Shown piece by piece: positions 8,706 through 18,120 of a DNA stretch of 64,000 bases. Source of the stretch: Caldilineaceae bacterium (GTDB lineage: Bacteria; Chloroflexota; Anaerolineae; Caldilineales; Caldilineaceae); contig JACKBC010000039.1 of NCBI GenBank assembly GCA_020634755.1, forward strand, positions 4,534 to 68,533, in the 5' to 3' direction. The position numbers and the translations under genes are program-made. Within the stretch, counting starts at the first letter, position 1; each line of letters opens with the position of its first letter. A model generated the notes under the pieces. It saw nothing but the letters and a program-made list of their open reading frames with translations. It did no database searches and was not told the DNA's origin.

Positions 8706-10409
8706 CTAGGCGTCATTCTTCCATACATCGTAGAGCAGATCGTAGCTGGTGGGATGCGCTTTCACATTCTCGAAGTTGTTGCGCGTAATGTTCCAAACGC
8801 TGCGCCAGTGGCTAATGCCAATGGGGCCGCGCTCTTGCATAATATCCTCAATTTGGGACATGATTTCGCGGCGCGCTTCTACATCCAACGTGGCTTCCGC
8901 CTGGCGCAAGAGCGTCTCGAATTCGTCATCGGTCCAGCGCGTTTCGTTCCAGTTGCCGATGGCGGCTGCGGTATAGGCCAGCGGCAGCACCATGGTATCC
9001 AGCGGGCGGTGCGTCCAAGAAGTGAGGCCCAGATCCACTTCCGTCCAGCGATCCCAGTAGCCATCTGGCTCGGTAATGTCGAGCGTAATGTCAAAGCCCG
9101 CCGGCGCGGCCAGCTCTTTCAGCGCCTGCGCCATCTCCGGCTCAGCCTGATCGTTCTTGGTGGCCAGGGTTACGGCTAGCGGTAGCTCAATGCCCTTTTC
9201 GGCGGCATACTCTTCCAGCAGCGCCTTTGCGCCCTCGGGGTCGTAGGCGGGAATCGGCTTTTCGGCATAGGCCGGATGCACCGGCGCCACATGGGCATCA
9301 ATGCCCAGATCGCCCTGGCCAAAGTAGGCAAGCTGCAAAATCTTCTCGCGATCCTGGCACATCTTTAGCGCCGTGCGCACGCGATTATCGTCCCACGGTT
9401 CCAGATCCACGCGCGTACGCAGCACAATGGTCTGCGCCGTGCTGGCGGGAATCACGTTGAAGTCCGCGGAATCTTTGGTCGCCTGCCATTGGCTGGGGCC
9501 GGGGTTATAGATGCTGTCTACCTGACCACCCAACATGGCGGCCACAGTGGCGTCCTTGTCCAGATTGACGTAGACGACCTCATCCAGATAGGGCAGCGGG
9601 TTGCCGTCTTCACCCATGCGCCAATAGTCGCTGCGCGCTTTGAGCACGGCGCGCTCATCCTGGTTGTATTCATCCAGCGTAAAGGGGCCGGTGCCAATGG
9701 GTTGCTTAATGTAGTCACCCTCAAAGTTGCGGTGCAGGATAATGGCCGGATAGTGGAAGAGATGTTCCGGCACGCCAATATTGCCAGAGTTGAGGTGCAG
9801 CTTAATCGTGTAATCGTCGACCTGCTCCACGCTGTTCATGCCGTCGAGATAGGAGAGCAAACCCAACATCGACGAACCGATATCCTCGTCCAGCCATTGG
9901 CTAAAGCTAAACATGACGTCATCCGTGGTCAGCTCGTCGCCATTATTGAACTTGATGCCCTGCTTCAGGTTGAGCGTCCATTCCGTCACATCGTCATTGG
10001 CTTCCCAACTATCCAGCAGGAAGGGGCGCGTCAAATTGTCTGGGCCGGTCTCGGTCAAATATTCGCCAACCTGGCGGGCCACATTTGCGGCTTCCACCCA
10101 GGAAAAGCGGGCGGGATGGTCAATCTGCTGTAGCAACATGCCGATGCGCAACGTGCCGCCGCGCACAATGCCGCCGGCGGCCGCCGGCACCGCGGCAGCA
10201 TCTGCACCAGTTGAAGATGTTGAACCGGTAGTGGCTTCGGGTGTCGTACAGGCCGCGGCCAGCGTGGCGGCGCCAGCAGACATGCCCAGGAGGGTGGCGG
10301 TGCGCAAAAATTCGCGCCGCGATATACGCCCCTGACGCAACTGCTCGAAGGCGTCCGGAATGCGCACATGTACTTTTTCCATTTGTTTCTGCGTTATTTT
10401 AGGGTTCAT
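8706..10409 (-). CDS. Extracellular solute-binding protein, family 5 (DppA-like), Tat-type lipoprotein
   Basis: A 567-residue SBP_bac_5 protein that would capture substrate outside the membrane for the importer encoded downstream. The N-terminus has ISRREFLRTATLLG followed by a hydrophobic run and LAAAC. This is a twin-arginine-like signal plus a lipobox, so export folded and lipid anchoring are likely. The mature part shows the family features DPLR-less but typical: TEWTLNLKQGIKFNNGDELTTDDV, and GTGPFTLDEYN. The start at 10409 is preceded by GAGGAA, a good ribosome site. First gene of the minus-strand operon; the ligand could be peptides or small cationic or zwitterionic compounds. Confidence 0.92.
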   Translation of the reverse strand: MNPKITQKQMEKVHVRIPDAFEQLRQGRISRREFLRTATLLGMSAGAATLAAACTTPEATTGSTSSTGADAAAVPAAAGGIVRGGTLRIGMLLQQIDHPARFSWVEAANVARQVGEYLTETGPDNLTRPFLLDSWEANDDVTEWTLNLKQGIKFNNGDELTTDDVMFSFSQWLDEDIGSSMLGLLSYLDGMNSVEQVDDYTIKLHLNSGNIGVPEHLFHYPAIILHRNFEGDYIKQPIGTGPFTLDEYNQDERAVLKARSDYWRMGEDGNPLPYLDEVVYVNLDKDATVAAMLGGQVDSIYNPGPSQWQATKDSADFNVIPASTAQTIVLRTRVDLEPWDDNRVRTALKMCQDREKILQLAYFGQGDLGIDAHVAPVHPAYAEKPIPAYDPEGAKALLEEYAAEKGIELPLAVTLATKNDQAEPEMAQALKELAAPAGFDITLDITEPDGYWDRWTEVDLGLTSWTHRPLDTMVLPLAYTAAAIGNWNETRWTDDEFETLLRQAEATLDVEARREIMSQIEDIMQERGPIGISHWRSVWNITRNNFENVKAHPTSYDLLYDVWKNDA

Positions 10410-11111
10410 GAAAATTCCTCTCATCAGTGTTCTAATGTGCTATGGAAAATAGGATACGAATGCACGTGGGAATTCATGCATCTTTACAATCTGCGGCAAC
10501 TTCTATACTCAGCGCTGATTGAGAACTGGCGTTTCATTACGCCTGTTGAGCCAATAGACGACTCCGGTTCTCATCTCAACCGCAGTATAACTTCTGCAAC
10601 AAATATCCAATAGGAGTTACTACAAAATGCCCAATTGTTTAGGACCTATATGATGGCGGTTGTATAGCGCACAGAGCCATCAATGAACGTAAGGACTTAC
10701 GCAAGCCTTGAGCAAAATCGCATAAAATGCAAATGGCTCTACTCCCAGCAAGCCACAGGGCTGCGTACGTTGTGTTGTTCCAGATGCATCCAGTGTGAGG
10801 CGGTAAAGTCGGTAAGTGCAGCGTGGGAAAATGATTTCCTGAAATGATTTATTCCAGCCTACATGTAATATCACAGATTATGTGACTATTGCAAGTTTAT
10901 CTGGACTTGCACAGCGCCCGTGAACTTCTAGGAGCAGAAATCATTGTCAATACCGCTATCGCCAACACTTTGCAGTCTACTGATTATCGGCAGAGCATTA
11001 TAGTGCGCTGGGGATATTAAACACGAGGATACACAACAGAATATATACAGAATATATATGAGGCTCCGCAATAGCCGCTGCTGCATTCACTCGCCATGCC
11101 GACCACACGCG
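10410..11111. other. Intergenic region with repeat remnants
   Basis: About 700 bases without a convincing gene. It holds palindromic element copy B (10505-10588) and, at 10687-10702, TAAGGACTTACGCAAG. The latter resembles an insertion-sequence end and is related to the GTTACGCA ends of the 92-bp repeats. It also has a 43-codon open frame (10889-11020) reading like a protein tail (ELLGAEIIVNTAIANTL...RWGY), possibly a gene remnant. Promoters for the binding-protein operon presumably lie near 10420-10500, but no clear pair of boxes stands out. Confidence 0.4.
10505..10588 (-). repeat. 84-bp palindromic element, copy B
   Basis: Reverse orientation of the family seen at 1840 and 43381. It starts ATACTCAGCGCTGATTGAG and ends CTCAACCGCAGTAT. 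Inner arms TGAGAACTGG (10520-10529) and CCGGTTCTCA (10564-10573) pair with one mismatch. It lies upstream of the binding-protein operon, so it could affect its promoter region or 5' leader. Confidence 0.65.
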
Positions 11112-11651
11112 CTAGAAAAAATTAGCCACAAAATGGGCCGTAGCCAGTGGCGGCTCAAATCCATTGGGCCAATGGGTATGCATGTTGTACTTGACGCCTT
11201 GTAAGTTGGCGTCGGTCAGATTGCTATCGGTCAAATTAGCCCAACAAAGATTGGCATTGCGAAGATTGGCCTTGTGCAAAGTGGCCTTATGTAAATCTGC
11301 CCACATTAATGAGGCAGACGTTAAATCAGCGCCGCGCAACGAGGCGTGACGCATATTCGCACCACACAAATTTACCGAGACCAAACTGGCTTGACACAGC
11401 TTCGATGTGGACAAATTAACGCTCACGGCGACCGCTCCTGCCAAATCACTACCCTGCAGGAGAGCGCCTTGTAAATTAGCATAGCTTAGATCCGCCTCCC
11501 CCAATTTGATATGGCTCAGGTCAATGTGGGGGAGTTCGGCCTCGCTAATATCAATGCTGCTCAGGTCAGATTCTACCGCTTCGGCTAACAATACGCTCAG
11601 TTCCGCCTCTGGAATACGCCATTCGTCGGTAGCTTGCGTTTGTAGGTGCAT
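11112..11651 (-). CDS. Pentapeptide-repeat protein
   Basis: A 179-residue protein whose residues 40-165 are almost entirely pentapeptide repeats of the A(D/N)LXX type (GADLTSASLMWADLHKATLH and on). This predicts a right-handed quadrilateral beta helix. No signal peptide or membrane segment is visible, so it is probably cytoplasmic. The N-terminal 40 residues are acidic and not repetitive. AAGGAG stands at good spacing before the ATG. Some family members (Qnr, MfpA) mimic DNA and protect gyrase, but most have no known role, and nothing here selects one. It is divergent from the GntR regulator gene across a roughly 220-bp gap. Confidence 0.85.
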   Translation of the reverse strand: MHLQTQATDEWRIPEAELSVLLAEAVESDLSSIDISEAELPHIDLSHIKLGEADLSYANLQGALLQGSDLAGAVAVSVNLSTSKLCQASLVSVNLCGANMRHASLRGADLTSASLMWADLHKATLHKANLRNANLCWANLTDSNLTDANLQGVKYNMHTHWPNGFEPPLATAHFVANFF

Positions 11652-11690
11652 ACAACTCCTTCCAGTTCGTGTTCCTAATAATTTGGGGGA

Positions 11691-11718
11691 TTGACTTTTG
11701 GTCTAAATCTGATATAGT
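11691..11718 (+). promoter_or_regulatory. Candidate promoter for the GntR regulator and one-carbon block
   Basis: TTGACT at 11691-11696 and TATAGT at 11713-11718 are separated by 16 bp, close to a sigma-70-type promoter. An inverted repeat TCTGATAT/ATATCAGA (11708-11715 and 11754-11761) overlaps the -10 box and could be an operator. It faces the regulator gene starting at 11874. Confidence 0.4.
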
Positions 11719-11873
11719 TTGCAAATCTAATATTTTACAGAAATTTCAGTATAATATCAGACAGCAACGTCTCTTACCTTATCATCCCTGAGTAAGGTCG
11801 TCAAGTTATGCGAGTTCGGCCCTTCGGGCCATTGCGAACTTCGTCATTACTACAGCTAATTAAGGCATTGGCC

Positions 11874-12551
11874 ATGCTTTCCACCTCTATCCTGGCGGCT
11901 TCCTCGCAAAAGCGCAAGCAAGAAGCGTCTCTCAGCGCCACGGCTTACCGGCTGATCAAAGAGCAGATCATTTGCCTCACCCTCCCCCCCGCGGCGCTCA
12001 TTGATGAATCTGAGCTGGCGCGGGAACTTGGGATTGGCCTCACACCGGTGCGGCAGGCGCTACGCCGATTGGCCATGGAAAACCTGGTCGTGATCCTGCC
12101 GCGGCGCGGCACCCTCGTGGCCGATCTCAACCTATCCGATCTGCAAAAAATCTATGAAATCCGCATTGAGCTAGAAGGGTTAGCCTGCCGCTTGGCTGCC
12201 GAGCGGGCTACCCCGGCACAAATTGAACAAATGACGCGCCTCTTGCAGGACGCGCTTTTGCTGCGCGCCGAAGGTGAAAACCGCCAACTGCTGATGGCCG
12301 ACCACCAGCTGCATATGCTGATTGCCCAGACCGCCCACAATGAATTTTTAGAAGAGATGTTGGAAAGACTCTACGGGCACGTATTGCGCTTGTGGAACGT
12401 GTCGATTCACCGCGTGAGCGGGCTGCAAGAAGCCCTTGATGAACACAACCAAATCCTAGAAGCCATTCGCATGCGCAACGGCGCAGAGGCAAGTCAATTA
12501 ATGCAGCAGCATATTCGCCGCTTTCAAGCCGAATTTTTGAGTATAATCTAG
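11874..12551 (+). CDS. GntR-family transcriptional regulator, FadR subfamily (FCD domain)
   Basis: A 225-residue regulator. A winged helix at about residues 20-90 contains IDESELARELGIGLTPVRQALRRLAMENLV, typical GntR. An all-helical FCD effector domain (100-220) shows its metal-ligand pattern, with the segment ADHQLHMLIAQTAHNEFL and later EHNQIL and QHIRR. FCD members usually sense carboxylates or amino-acid-like molecules. It directly precedes the MttB-family gene, so it is the likely local regulator of the demethylation block. The start MLSTSILAAS is chosen; an in-frame ATG at 11808 would add 22 residues inside a GGCCC-ttc-GGGCC hairpin (near 11819-11831). Confidence 0.88.
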   Translation: MLSTSILAASSQKRKQEASLSATAYRLIKEQIICLTLPPAALIDESELARELGIGLTPVRQALRRLAMENLVVILPRRGTLVADLNLSDLQKIYEIRIELEGLACRLAAERATPAQIEQMTRLLQDALLLRAEGENRQLLMADHQLHMLIAQTAHNEFLEEMLERLYGHVLRLWNVSIHRVSGLQEALDEHNQILEAIRMRNGAEASQLMQQHIRRFQAEFLSII

Positions 12552-12696
12552 TTCAGTTGGCAATTGGTCATTGGTGATTGGTTGCTGGTGATCGGTGGTG
12601 CAACGTACACGTTGCCAGTTTCCACATTGCCGGTTCCAAATTGCCAGCCACGCAGAACCAACGACCAACAACCATTCTTCGAGAGGAACATTTGCC

Positions 12697-14220
12697 ATGA
12701 GCGCAGTTGCCGAAACCGCCCGCCGTCGTGAACGCCGTGAACGTCGTCACGCCGCCGCCGTCCACACCATGCAACAGATCGAATATCAGGTGCCGCGCAT
12801 GGCGTTGCTCAGCGATGCACAGGTGCAGCGCATCCATGATATCTCCATGTGGATTTTGGCCAAACAGGGCATTGCTTTTTACGATGAAGAGTGTCGCCAA
12901 ATTCTGGCCGCCCACGGCGCCCGCGTCGAGGGCGACATTGTCTATATGGATGAAGAACTGGTCATGCGCTATCTGGCTATGGCGCCGGCCGAATTTACCC
13001 AGATGGCCCGCAACCCCGCCAACAATGTAATCATCGGCGGCAATCGCTCGGTCTTTGCGCCGGTCTATGGCCCGCCTTTTGTGCAAGATGCCGACCGCGG
13101 TCGCCGCGAAGGGACGCTGGCGGACTTTCACAACTTTGTCAAGCTCACCTATATGAGTCCCTATTTGCACCACTCGGGCGGCACCGTTTGCGAACCCAAT
13201 GACGAACCGGTACCCACGCGACACTTGGATATGATTTTTGCCCACGTAAAATATAGTGACAAAGCCTTTATGGGGTCGGTCACCGAGCCGTGGAACGCGG
13301 CCGACGCCGTCAAAATGTGCGAAATTCTCTTTGGCAAAGAGACCATGCAGCAACAGCCAGTGGTGCTCTCGCTGATCAACGTGAGCAGCCCGCGCCGTCA
13401 CGATGACCGCATGTTGGGCTGCATCAAGGTCTATGCGCGCGCCCGCCAACCCATGATTGTAACGCCGTTTCTCATGGCGGGCGCCATGTCGCCGGCCAGC
13501 GTGGCCGGTACGTTGGCGCTGCAAAACGCCGAAGCGCTCTCCGGCCTTGTGCTGATCCAGATGATTTCGCCGGGCTGCCCGGTGGTCTACGGTTCGTTTA
13601 TGACCAACTTGGATTTGCAGAGCGGCGCCACTGTTTTTGGGTCACCCGAGAGCCAGTTGACCATGTTTAGCGTGGCCCAGCTGGCCCAGCGCTACAAGCT
13701 TCCCTTCCGCACGGGCGGCACCTTTACTTCATCCAAAATCCCCGACGCCCAAGCCGGCTATGAATCGGTTCAAGTCATGCTGCCGGCGGTACAAGTGCAG
13801 ACCAACTTTGTGCTGCACGCCGCCGGCTGGCTGGAGAGCGGGCTGGTTTCTGGTTACGAAAAGTTTATTTTGGACTGTGACCTGTTGGGCATGTATCATA
13901 ACTGGGCCAAGGGCATCGATTTTAGCGATGAGGGCTTTGCGCTGGACGCATTTGATGAAGTGGCGCCGGGCGGCCACTTCCTGGGCACGCAGCACACCAT
14001 GCGTCACTTCCGCGATGCATTTTACCGTTCGGACACCATGGATTATGATGCCTACGAGCAGTGGGTCATCAACGGCTCGCGCGATTCTATCATGCGGGCC
14101 AACGAAAAGTGGAAGAAGATGCTGGCTGAATACGAAGCCCCGCCGCTGGATGAAGCGCTCGAGGCGGAGCTACTCAAGTTCATGAACAAGCGCAAACGCG
14201 AAGTAGGATTTGGAAAATAA
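12697..14220 (+). CDS. Trimethylamine methyltransferase (MttB) superfamily protein, non-pyrrolysine type
   Basis: A 507-residue MttB-superfamily (COG5598) methyltransferase that would move a methyl group from a quaternary amine to the Co(I) of a corrinoid protein. It reads through without an in-frame UAG, unlike the pyrrolysine-dependent trimethylamine enzyme. It therefore belongs with homologues such as the glycine betaine, proline betaine or carnitine demethylases (MtgB, MtpB, MtcB), whose substrate cannot be told from sequence by eye. The start at 12697 is preceded by GAGAGGAAC; the frame upstream is low-complexity. The corrinoid protein (29653) and the methyl-H4folate transferase (22517) expected as partners lie in the same gene block. 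Confidence 0.88.
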   Translation: MSAVAETARRRERRERRHAAAVHTMQQIEYQVPRMALLSDAQVQRIHDISMWILAKQGIAFYDEECRQILAAHGARVEGDIVYMDEELVMRYLAMAPAEFTQMARNPANNVIIGGNRSVFAPVYGPPFVQDADRGRREGTLADFHNFVKLTYMSPYLHHSGGTVCEPNDEPVPTRHLDMIFAHVKYSDKAFMGSVTEPWNAADAVKMCEILFGKETMQQQPVVLSLINVSSPRRHDDRMLGCIKVYARARQPMIVTPFLMAGAMSPASVAGTLALQNAEALSGLVLIQMISPGCPVVYGSFMTNLDLQSGATVFGSPESQLTMFSVAQLAQRYKLPFRTGGTFTSSKIPDAQAGYESVQVMLPAVQVQTNFVLHAAGWLESGLVSGYEKFILDCDLLGMYHNWAKGIDFSDEGFALDAFDEVAPGGHFLGTQHTMRHFRDAFYRSDTMDYDAYEQWVINGSRDSIMRANEKWKKMLAEYEAPPLDEALEAELLKFMNKRKREVGFGK

Positions 14221-14266
14221 TAAGGCCACCATTATGCAGGCTCTTTCGTTCTGGAAACTCATTACA

Positions 14267-14758
14267 ATGGATGAATCTCAACTGCTAGAGCGGCTCATTA
14301 TGTTAATGACCGAACACAATATCCGCTATTGCGTCATTGGGGGGCAGGGCGTTAATGCGTATGTAACGCCGCTTGTGAGCCTGGATTTAGATCTAGTGAT
14401 TGCTGTTGATCAACTGGCCGCAGCAGAGTCGATGTTGGGTCAAGCATTCACGGTGCGCCATTTTCCCCACAGCATTAACATTTCGCTGCCCAATTCTGAA
14501 CTACGGGTACAGATTCAGACCGATGAACGTTATTTCGATTTTGTAGAGCGAGCATCCATGCAGGAAGTGCTGGGGCTGTCGCTGCCTGTCGCTCACGTTG
14601 CCGATCTTTTGCAGGGCAAAATCTGGGCCTTTCAGGATGCCGAACGTCGAGCCAGCAAACGCCAAAAAGATTTAACCGACATTGCACGTCTGCTGGAAGA
14701 GTATCCTGATTTAGTTTCACAGGTTCCCGTTGAGATTCGCCAACGGCTCGTGCTTTAG
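14267..14758 (+). CDS. Nucleotidyltransferase-fold protein (AbiEii/MNT-like)
   Basis: A roughly 163-residue protein with YCVIGGQGVNAY...SLDLDLVIA, the GG-(x)n-DxD pattern of the pol-beta nucleotidyltransferase superfamily, and later helices with LLQGKIWAFQDAERRASKRQKDLTDIARLL. This is typical of AbiEii-like proteins and domains that hand nucleotides to tRNA or protein. It overlaps the end of the MttB frame if an upstream ATG (14210 or 14234) is used. I prefer 14267 (MDESQLLERL), though no ribosome site is strong. No HEPN or AbiEi partner is adjacent; the next gene is a P-loop protein. It looks like a cargo gene inside the methyl cluster. Confidence 0.65.
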   Translation: MDESQLLERLIMLMTEHNIRYCVIGGQGVNAYVTPLVSLDLDLVIAVDQLAAAESMLGQAFTVRHFPHSINISLPNSELRVQIQTDERYFDFVERASMQEVLGLSLPVAHVADLLQGKIWAFQDAERRASKRQKDLTDIARLLEEYPDLVSQVPVEIRQRLVL

Positions 14759-14766
14759 CATTGACC

Positions 14767-15417
14767 ATGCACACACACCAATTGCGGCGAGTCTATTGGC
14801 TGGGCGGCTCGCCCTGCGCAGGCAAGTCTACCGTGAGCGAGATGATTGCCGAGCAGCTGGGTTGGCAGGTGTATCATTGCGATGATTGGGATGAAGTGCA
14901 TCGTGCGCGTGCCGATGTCGTGAAGCACCCCACCTTTCATGCCGTTACAAAGCTGCGCGGCGATGCGTTGTGGCTGCGTCCGGTCGAGGAGCAGCTCGCG
15001 ACTGAGATTCGTTTTCACGGCGAACAGTTGGCGCTGGTGTTGGAAGACCTGCCGCAAATTCTCGCCACCGATGAACGCCCGCTGCTAGTTGAAGGAAGCG
15101 CACCGCTACCCCATTTACTTATGCCGCTGCTGCCAAACCGGCATCATGCCTTCTGGCTGATTCCCACCGAGACTTTTCAGCGCTATTACTATGCGCAACG
15201 GCCCTGGGTGCCCGGCCAACTGGCTACCACATCGAATCCAGCGCAGGCGTTTGAAAACTGGATGCAAAGAGACGCGGCCTTTGCCCGCTGGCTGGAAGGG
15301 CAAGTTGCGCATGACAACTTGGAGTGGTGGCAGGTTGATGGCACAATCTCCATTGAAGAGACGGCAGAGCTTGTCACGAAGCACTTTTGCCCAATGCTAC
15401 CAAACGCGCCAGTATAA
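14767..15417 (+). CDS. P-loop NTPase, small-molecule or nucleoside kinase-like
   Basis: A 216-residue cytoplasmic protein. The Walker A segment GGSPCAGKST (residues 13-22) is followed by YHCDDWDE, a DD pair often used by adenylate or shikimate-like kinases. A lid-like region has ARWLEGQVAHDNLEWWQVDG near the end. It starts 8 bp after the nucleotidyltransferase gene and is followed 20 bp later by the GcvT-like gene, so it is probably co-transcribed. The substrate is unknown. Confidence 0.65.
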   Translation: MHTHQLRRVYWLGGSPCAGKSTVSEMIAEQLGWQVYHCDDWDEVHRARADVVKHPTFHAVTKLRGDALWLRPVEEQLATEIRFHGEQLALVLEDLPQILATDERPLLVEGSAPLPHLLMPLLPNRHHAFWLIPTETFQRYYYAQRPWVPGQLATTSNPAQAFENWMQRDAAFARWLEGQVAHDNLEWWQVDGTISIEETAELVTKHFCPMLPNAPV

Positions 15418-15437
15418 TCATTTAGGACAATTCTTCC

Positions 15438-16658
15438 ATGACCGAACGTAGAAGCCCCTTTTACGACTATCACCTGCGCAACGCCGGCCAACTGGTCAAG
15501 GGCGGCGGGGATTACATGTTCCCCGTGGCCTACACCTCCGGCGAAAACGAACACGTAAACACGCGCACCAACGTGGGCATGCAGGATATCTCCTCCATGG
15601 GCGAAGTGGACATCAAAGGGCCGGGCGCCGAGCGGCTGGTCAACCGGCTGGTGGTCAACGAGATTGCCGACATGGAGCCAGGTCAGGTGCGCTATACCTC
15701 CATGTGTAACGAAGCCGGCGGCATTGTAGACGATTGCACCATCTACAAATTTAACGACGAACACTTTATGATCGTCACCAGCTCCGGGCCGCGCAAGCGC
15801 GTGGTGCAGTGGATCGGCGAGCACACCTACGGCGCCAGCGCTTACAGCACCGATATTTCCGCCGCCGTGGCCCTGGCTGTGGTGCAGGGACCGCGTTCGC
15901 GCGACTTTCTCAACACGGTGGTGGCGGGGGTAGATTTGAACAAGCTGCGCTTTTTCCGTTTCTCCACGGCTGAAATCAATGGCGCCGAGCTGATCCTCTC
16001 GCGCAGCGGCTACACCGGCGAACTGGGCTACGAGCTGTACATTCCGGCCGAAGAGGCGGGCGCGCTCTGGGAATATCTGCTGAGTCAGGGCAAAGAGTTT
16101 GGCTTGCAGCCCTACGGTGCGCTGGCCATGCAGAGCCTGCGTATTGAAAAGGCGCTGCCGCTCTACGGACCGGACATTAGCGATGAAATTAACCCCTTCC
16201 AGCTGGGCACCGAGCGCTGGATCCGCTTTGACAAGCGCGACTTCATCGGCCGCGACGCCCTGCTGCGCATCCAAGAGCAGGGCATTGACGAGCGCTGGGT
16301 GGGGCTGCACGTGGACGGCAAAGCCGCCGTAAACAGCGGTGATGAAATCTACAGCGTGGGCGACATTGCCACCGGCAAACGCACGCGCAAAAGCGGCGCC
16401 GAAGCCGGCGAAGAGGAAGACAACGTGACCCCCGGCGCGCCCATTGGCCGCATCACCTCCAGCGCCGTTGGCTACTCGGTGGGCAAAACGCTAGCGCTGG
16501 CCTACCTGCGCACCACCCACGCCTGGAACGGGGCCAAGGTGGTGATTATGCACGCTGGTCGCCCCATACCGGCCACCGTGGCCGCCACGCCCTTCTTTGA
16601 TCCCAGCGGCGCCCGCATGCGCGCCAAAGCCAGCGACGCGCCACGACGCAAAAAATAG
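15438..16658 (+). CDS. GcvT-family H4folate-dependent aminomethyltransferase
   Basis: A 406-residue GcvT-fold protein that would bind tetrahydrofolate and take up a C1 unit, or demethylate an N-methyl compound, to give CH2- or CH3-H4folate. It has GEVDIKGPGAERLVNRLVV, NEAGGIVDDCTIYKF (the conserved GG-IVDD) and SRSGYTGELGYELYI. These match the folate-binding barrel and the T-protein signature, and the C-terminal third is the GcvT_C barrel. A lysine- and arginine-rich tail (about residues 390-406) is atypical. No GcvH, GcvP or GcvL is present nearby. It therefore acts more likely with the neighbouring amine oxidases (DMGDH/sarcosine type) than in glycine cleavage. Confidence 0.85.
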   Translation: MTERRSPFYDYHLRNAGQLVKGGGDYMFPVAYTSGENEHVNTRTNVGMQDISSMGEVDIKGPGAERLVNRLVVNEIADMEPGQVRYTSMCNEAGGIVDDCTIYKFNDEHFMIVTSSGPRKRVVQWIGEHTYGASAYSTDISAAVALAVVQGPRSRDFLNTVVAGVDLNKLRFFRFSTAEINGAELILSRSGYTGELGYELYIPAEEAGALWEYLLSQGKEFGLQPYGALAMQSLRIEKALPLYGPDISDEINPFQLGTERWIRFDKRDFIGRDALLRIQEQGIDERWVGLHVDGKAAVNSGDEIYSVGDIATGKRTRKSGAEAGEEEDNVTPGAPIGRITSSAVGYSVGKTLALAYLRTTHAWNGAKVVIMHAGRPIPATVAATPFFDPSGARMRAKASDAPRRKK

Positions 16659-16673
16659 CGAGAACAGATCGCC

Positions 16674-18110
16674 ATGACCACTACACGCAACACGCAATAC
16701 GCACCGCTCAACAGCCGCACCACCCAGCTTTACGCCAACCGCTTTAACACCATTGTGGTTGGCCTGGGCACCATGGGCAGCGCCGCGGCCTATTATTTGG
16801 CCCGCCGCGGCAAACGCGTGCTGGGGCTGGAGCGCTTTGATATCCCCCACGATCAGGGCTCATACCAAGGCTACACGCGCATTATCCGCATGCCCTATTA
16901 CGAGCACCCCTCCTACGTCATGCTGCTCAAGCGCGCCTACGAGCTTTGGCGCGAAATTGAGCAACAGTCGGGCCAGCGACTGCTGTATACCAATGGTTCG
17001 CTGGATATTGGGCCAGCCGATAGCTGGGTCTTTAAGGGGGCGCTGCGCTCGGCCATGGAATATGAGTTGCAGCACGAGGTCTTTACGGGGCTAGAACTGG
17101 CCCAACGCTACCCGGGCTATCAGCTGCCGCACGACATTATGGCGCTCTATCAGCCCGACGGCGGTTTTTTGGCGCCCGAGAGCTGTGTCGTCTCCTACTG
17201 TTTTGCGGCCATGCGCCACGGTGCAGAGCTACACGGGCGCGAAGGCGTGCTGCGCTGGGAGCCATTGCCCGGCGGTGAAGGCGTGCGCGTCTACACCGAG
17301 CGCGCCATCTATGAAGCCGATTCGCTGGTGATCACCGCCGGCGCCTGGAACGATGAGATGCTGAGCTTTCTGCGCAACACGGCGGTGCCAGAACTGCAAG
17401 TGCTGGCCTGGTTTCAACCAAAGCGGCCTGAATTTTTTACGCAAGAGAGCTTTCCGGTCTTCAATCTACTGGTGGATGAAGGACGCTACTACGGCTTTCC
17501 GGTCCACACCGTGCCGGGCTTCAAAATCGGCAAGTATCACCATCTAGAAGAGCGCGGCCATCCCGATGCGCTGCGTCGTGACGTTGTGGCGGAAGATGAG
17601 GAGATTTTGCGCGAATGCGTGGCGCGCTACTTCCCCGCGGCGGCGGGGCCGGTGATGACGCTCAAGTCGTGCATGTTTACCAACGCGCCCGACGGCCACT
17701 TTATCATCGACCTGCACCCCGAACATCCGCAGGTCTCATACGCTTCGGCCTGCTCGGGTCACGGCTTTAAATTTGGCAGCGTCATCGGTGAAATCCTGGC
17801 CGACCTGGCCCAATATCGACAGACGCGCCACAACATTGACCTGTTTACCCACGCCCGCTTCCAAGGCCAATCCGCCCACGGCTTTAGCGGTGAACACGGC
17901 GCGCTGACGCCTATTTACGAAACCGCCGTGCGCAAGCACGCCAAGCGCGAACAGCACTCGATGTCATCCCCCGTGCGACGGACCAGACACAGCCATGCTG
18001 GAATTCATGGCGCGCCATATTATGAACAGCAGACATCACGCACCTACGGCGAACAGCCCAGTGAGCAACGAATGCGGCAACAGGCAGAGACCATCCGGTC
18101 GGTTTGGTAA
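16674..18110 (+). CDS. FAD-dependent sarcosine / N-methyltryptophan oxidase-like protein (MSOX type), long C-terminal tail
   Basis: A DAO-fold flavoenzyme of 478 residues. The FAD motif GLGTMGSAAAYYLARRG lies near residue 30. The block KSCMFTNAPDGHFIID carries the Cys that in monomeric sarcosine oxidase binds FAD covalently, and CSGHGFKFG closes the active site. It would oxidise N-methyl amino acids to free amine, formaldehyde and H2O2. Usual length is about 385-390, and here some 90 extra His/Arg/Gln-rich residues follow residue 390. The first 25 residues read as translated intergenic low-complexity (acacgcaacacgcaatacgc), so the true start is uncertain. Probably in one operon with the GcvT-like gene 15 bp upstream. 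Confidence 0.82.
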   Translation: MTTTRNTQYAPLNSRTTQLYANRFNTIVVGLGTMGSAAAYYLARRGKRVLGLERFDIPHDQGSYQGYTRIIRMPYYEHPSYVMLLKRAYELWREIEQQSGQRLLYTNGSLDIGPADSWVFKGALRSAMEYELQHEVFTGLELAQRYPGYQLPHDIMALYQPDGGFLAPESCVVSYCFAAMRHGAELHGREGVLRWEPLPGGEGVRVYTERAIYEADSLVITAGAWNDEMLSFLRNTAVPELQVLAWFQPKRPEFFTQESFPVFNLLVDEGRYYGFPVHTVPGFKIGKYHHLEERGHPDALRRDVVAEDEEILRECVARYFPAAAGPVMTLKSCMFTNAPDGHFIIDLHPEHPQVSYASACSGHGFKFGSVIGEILADLAQYRQTRHNIDLFTHARFQGQSAHGFSGEHGALTPIYETAVRKHAKREQHSMSSPVRRTRHSHAGIHGAPYYEQQTSRTYGEQPSEQRMRQQAETIRSVW

Positions 18111-18120
18111 TAAAGAATAA

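Noticed and set aside
12697..14220. Possible pyrrolysine-containing MttB
   Set aside because: The frame has no in-frame UAG and the full family length is reached with ordinary codons.
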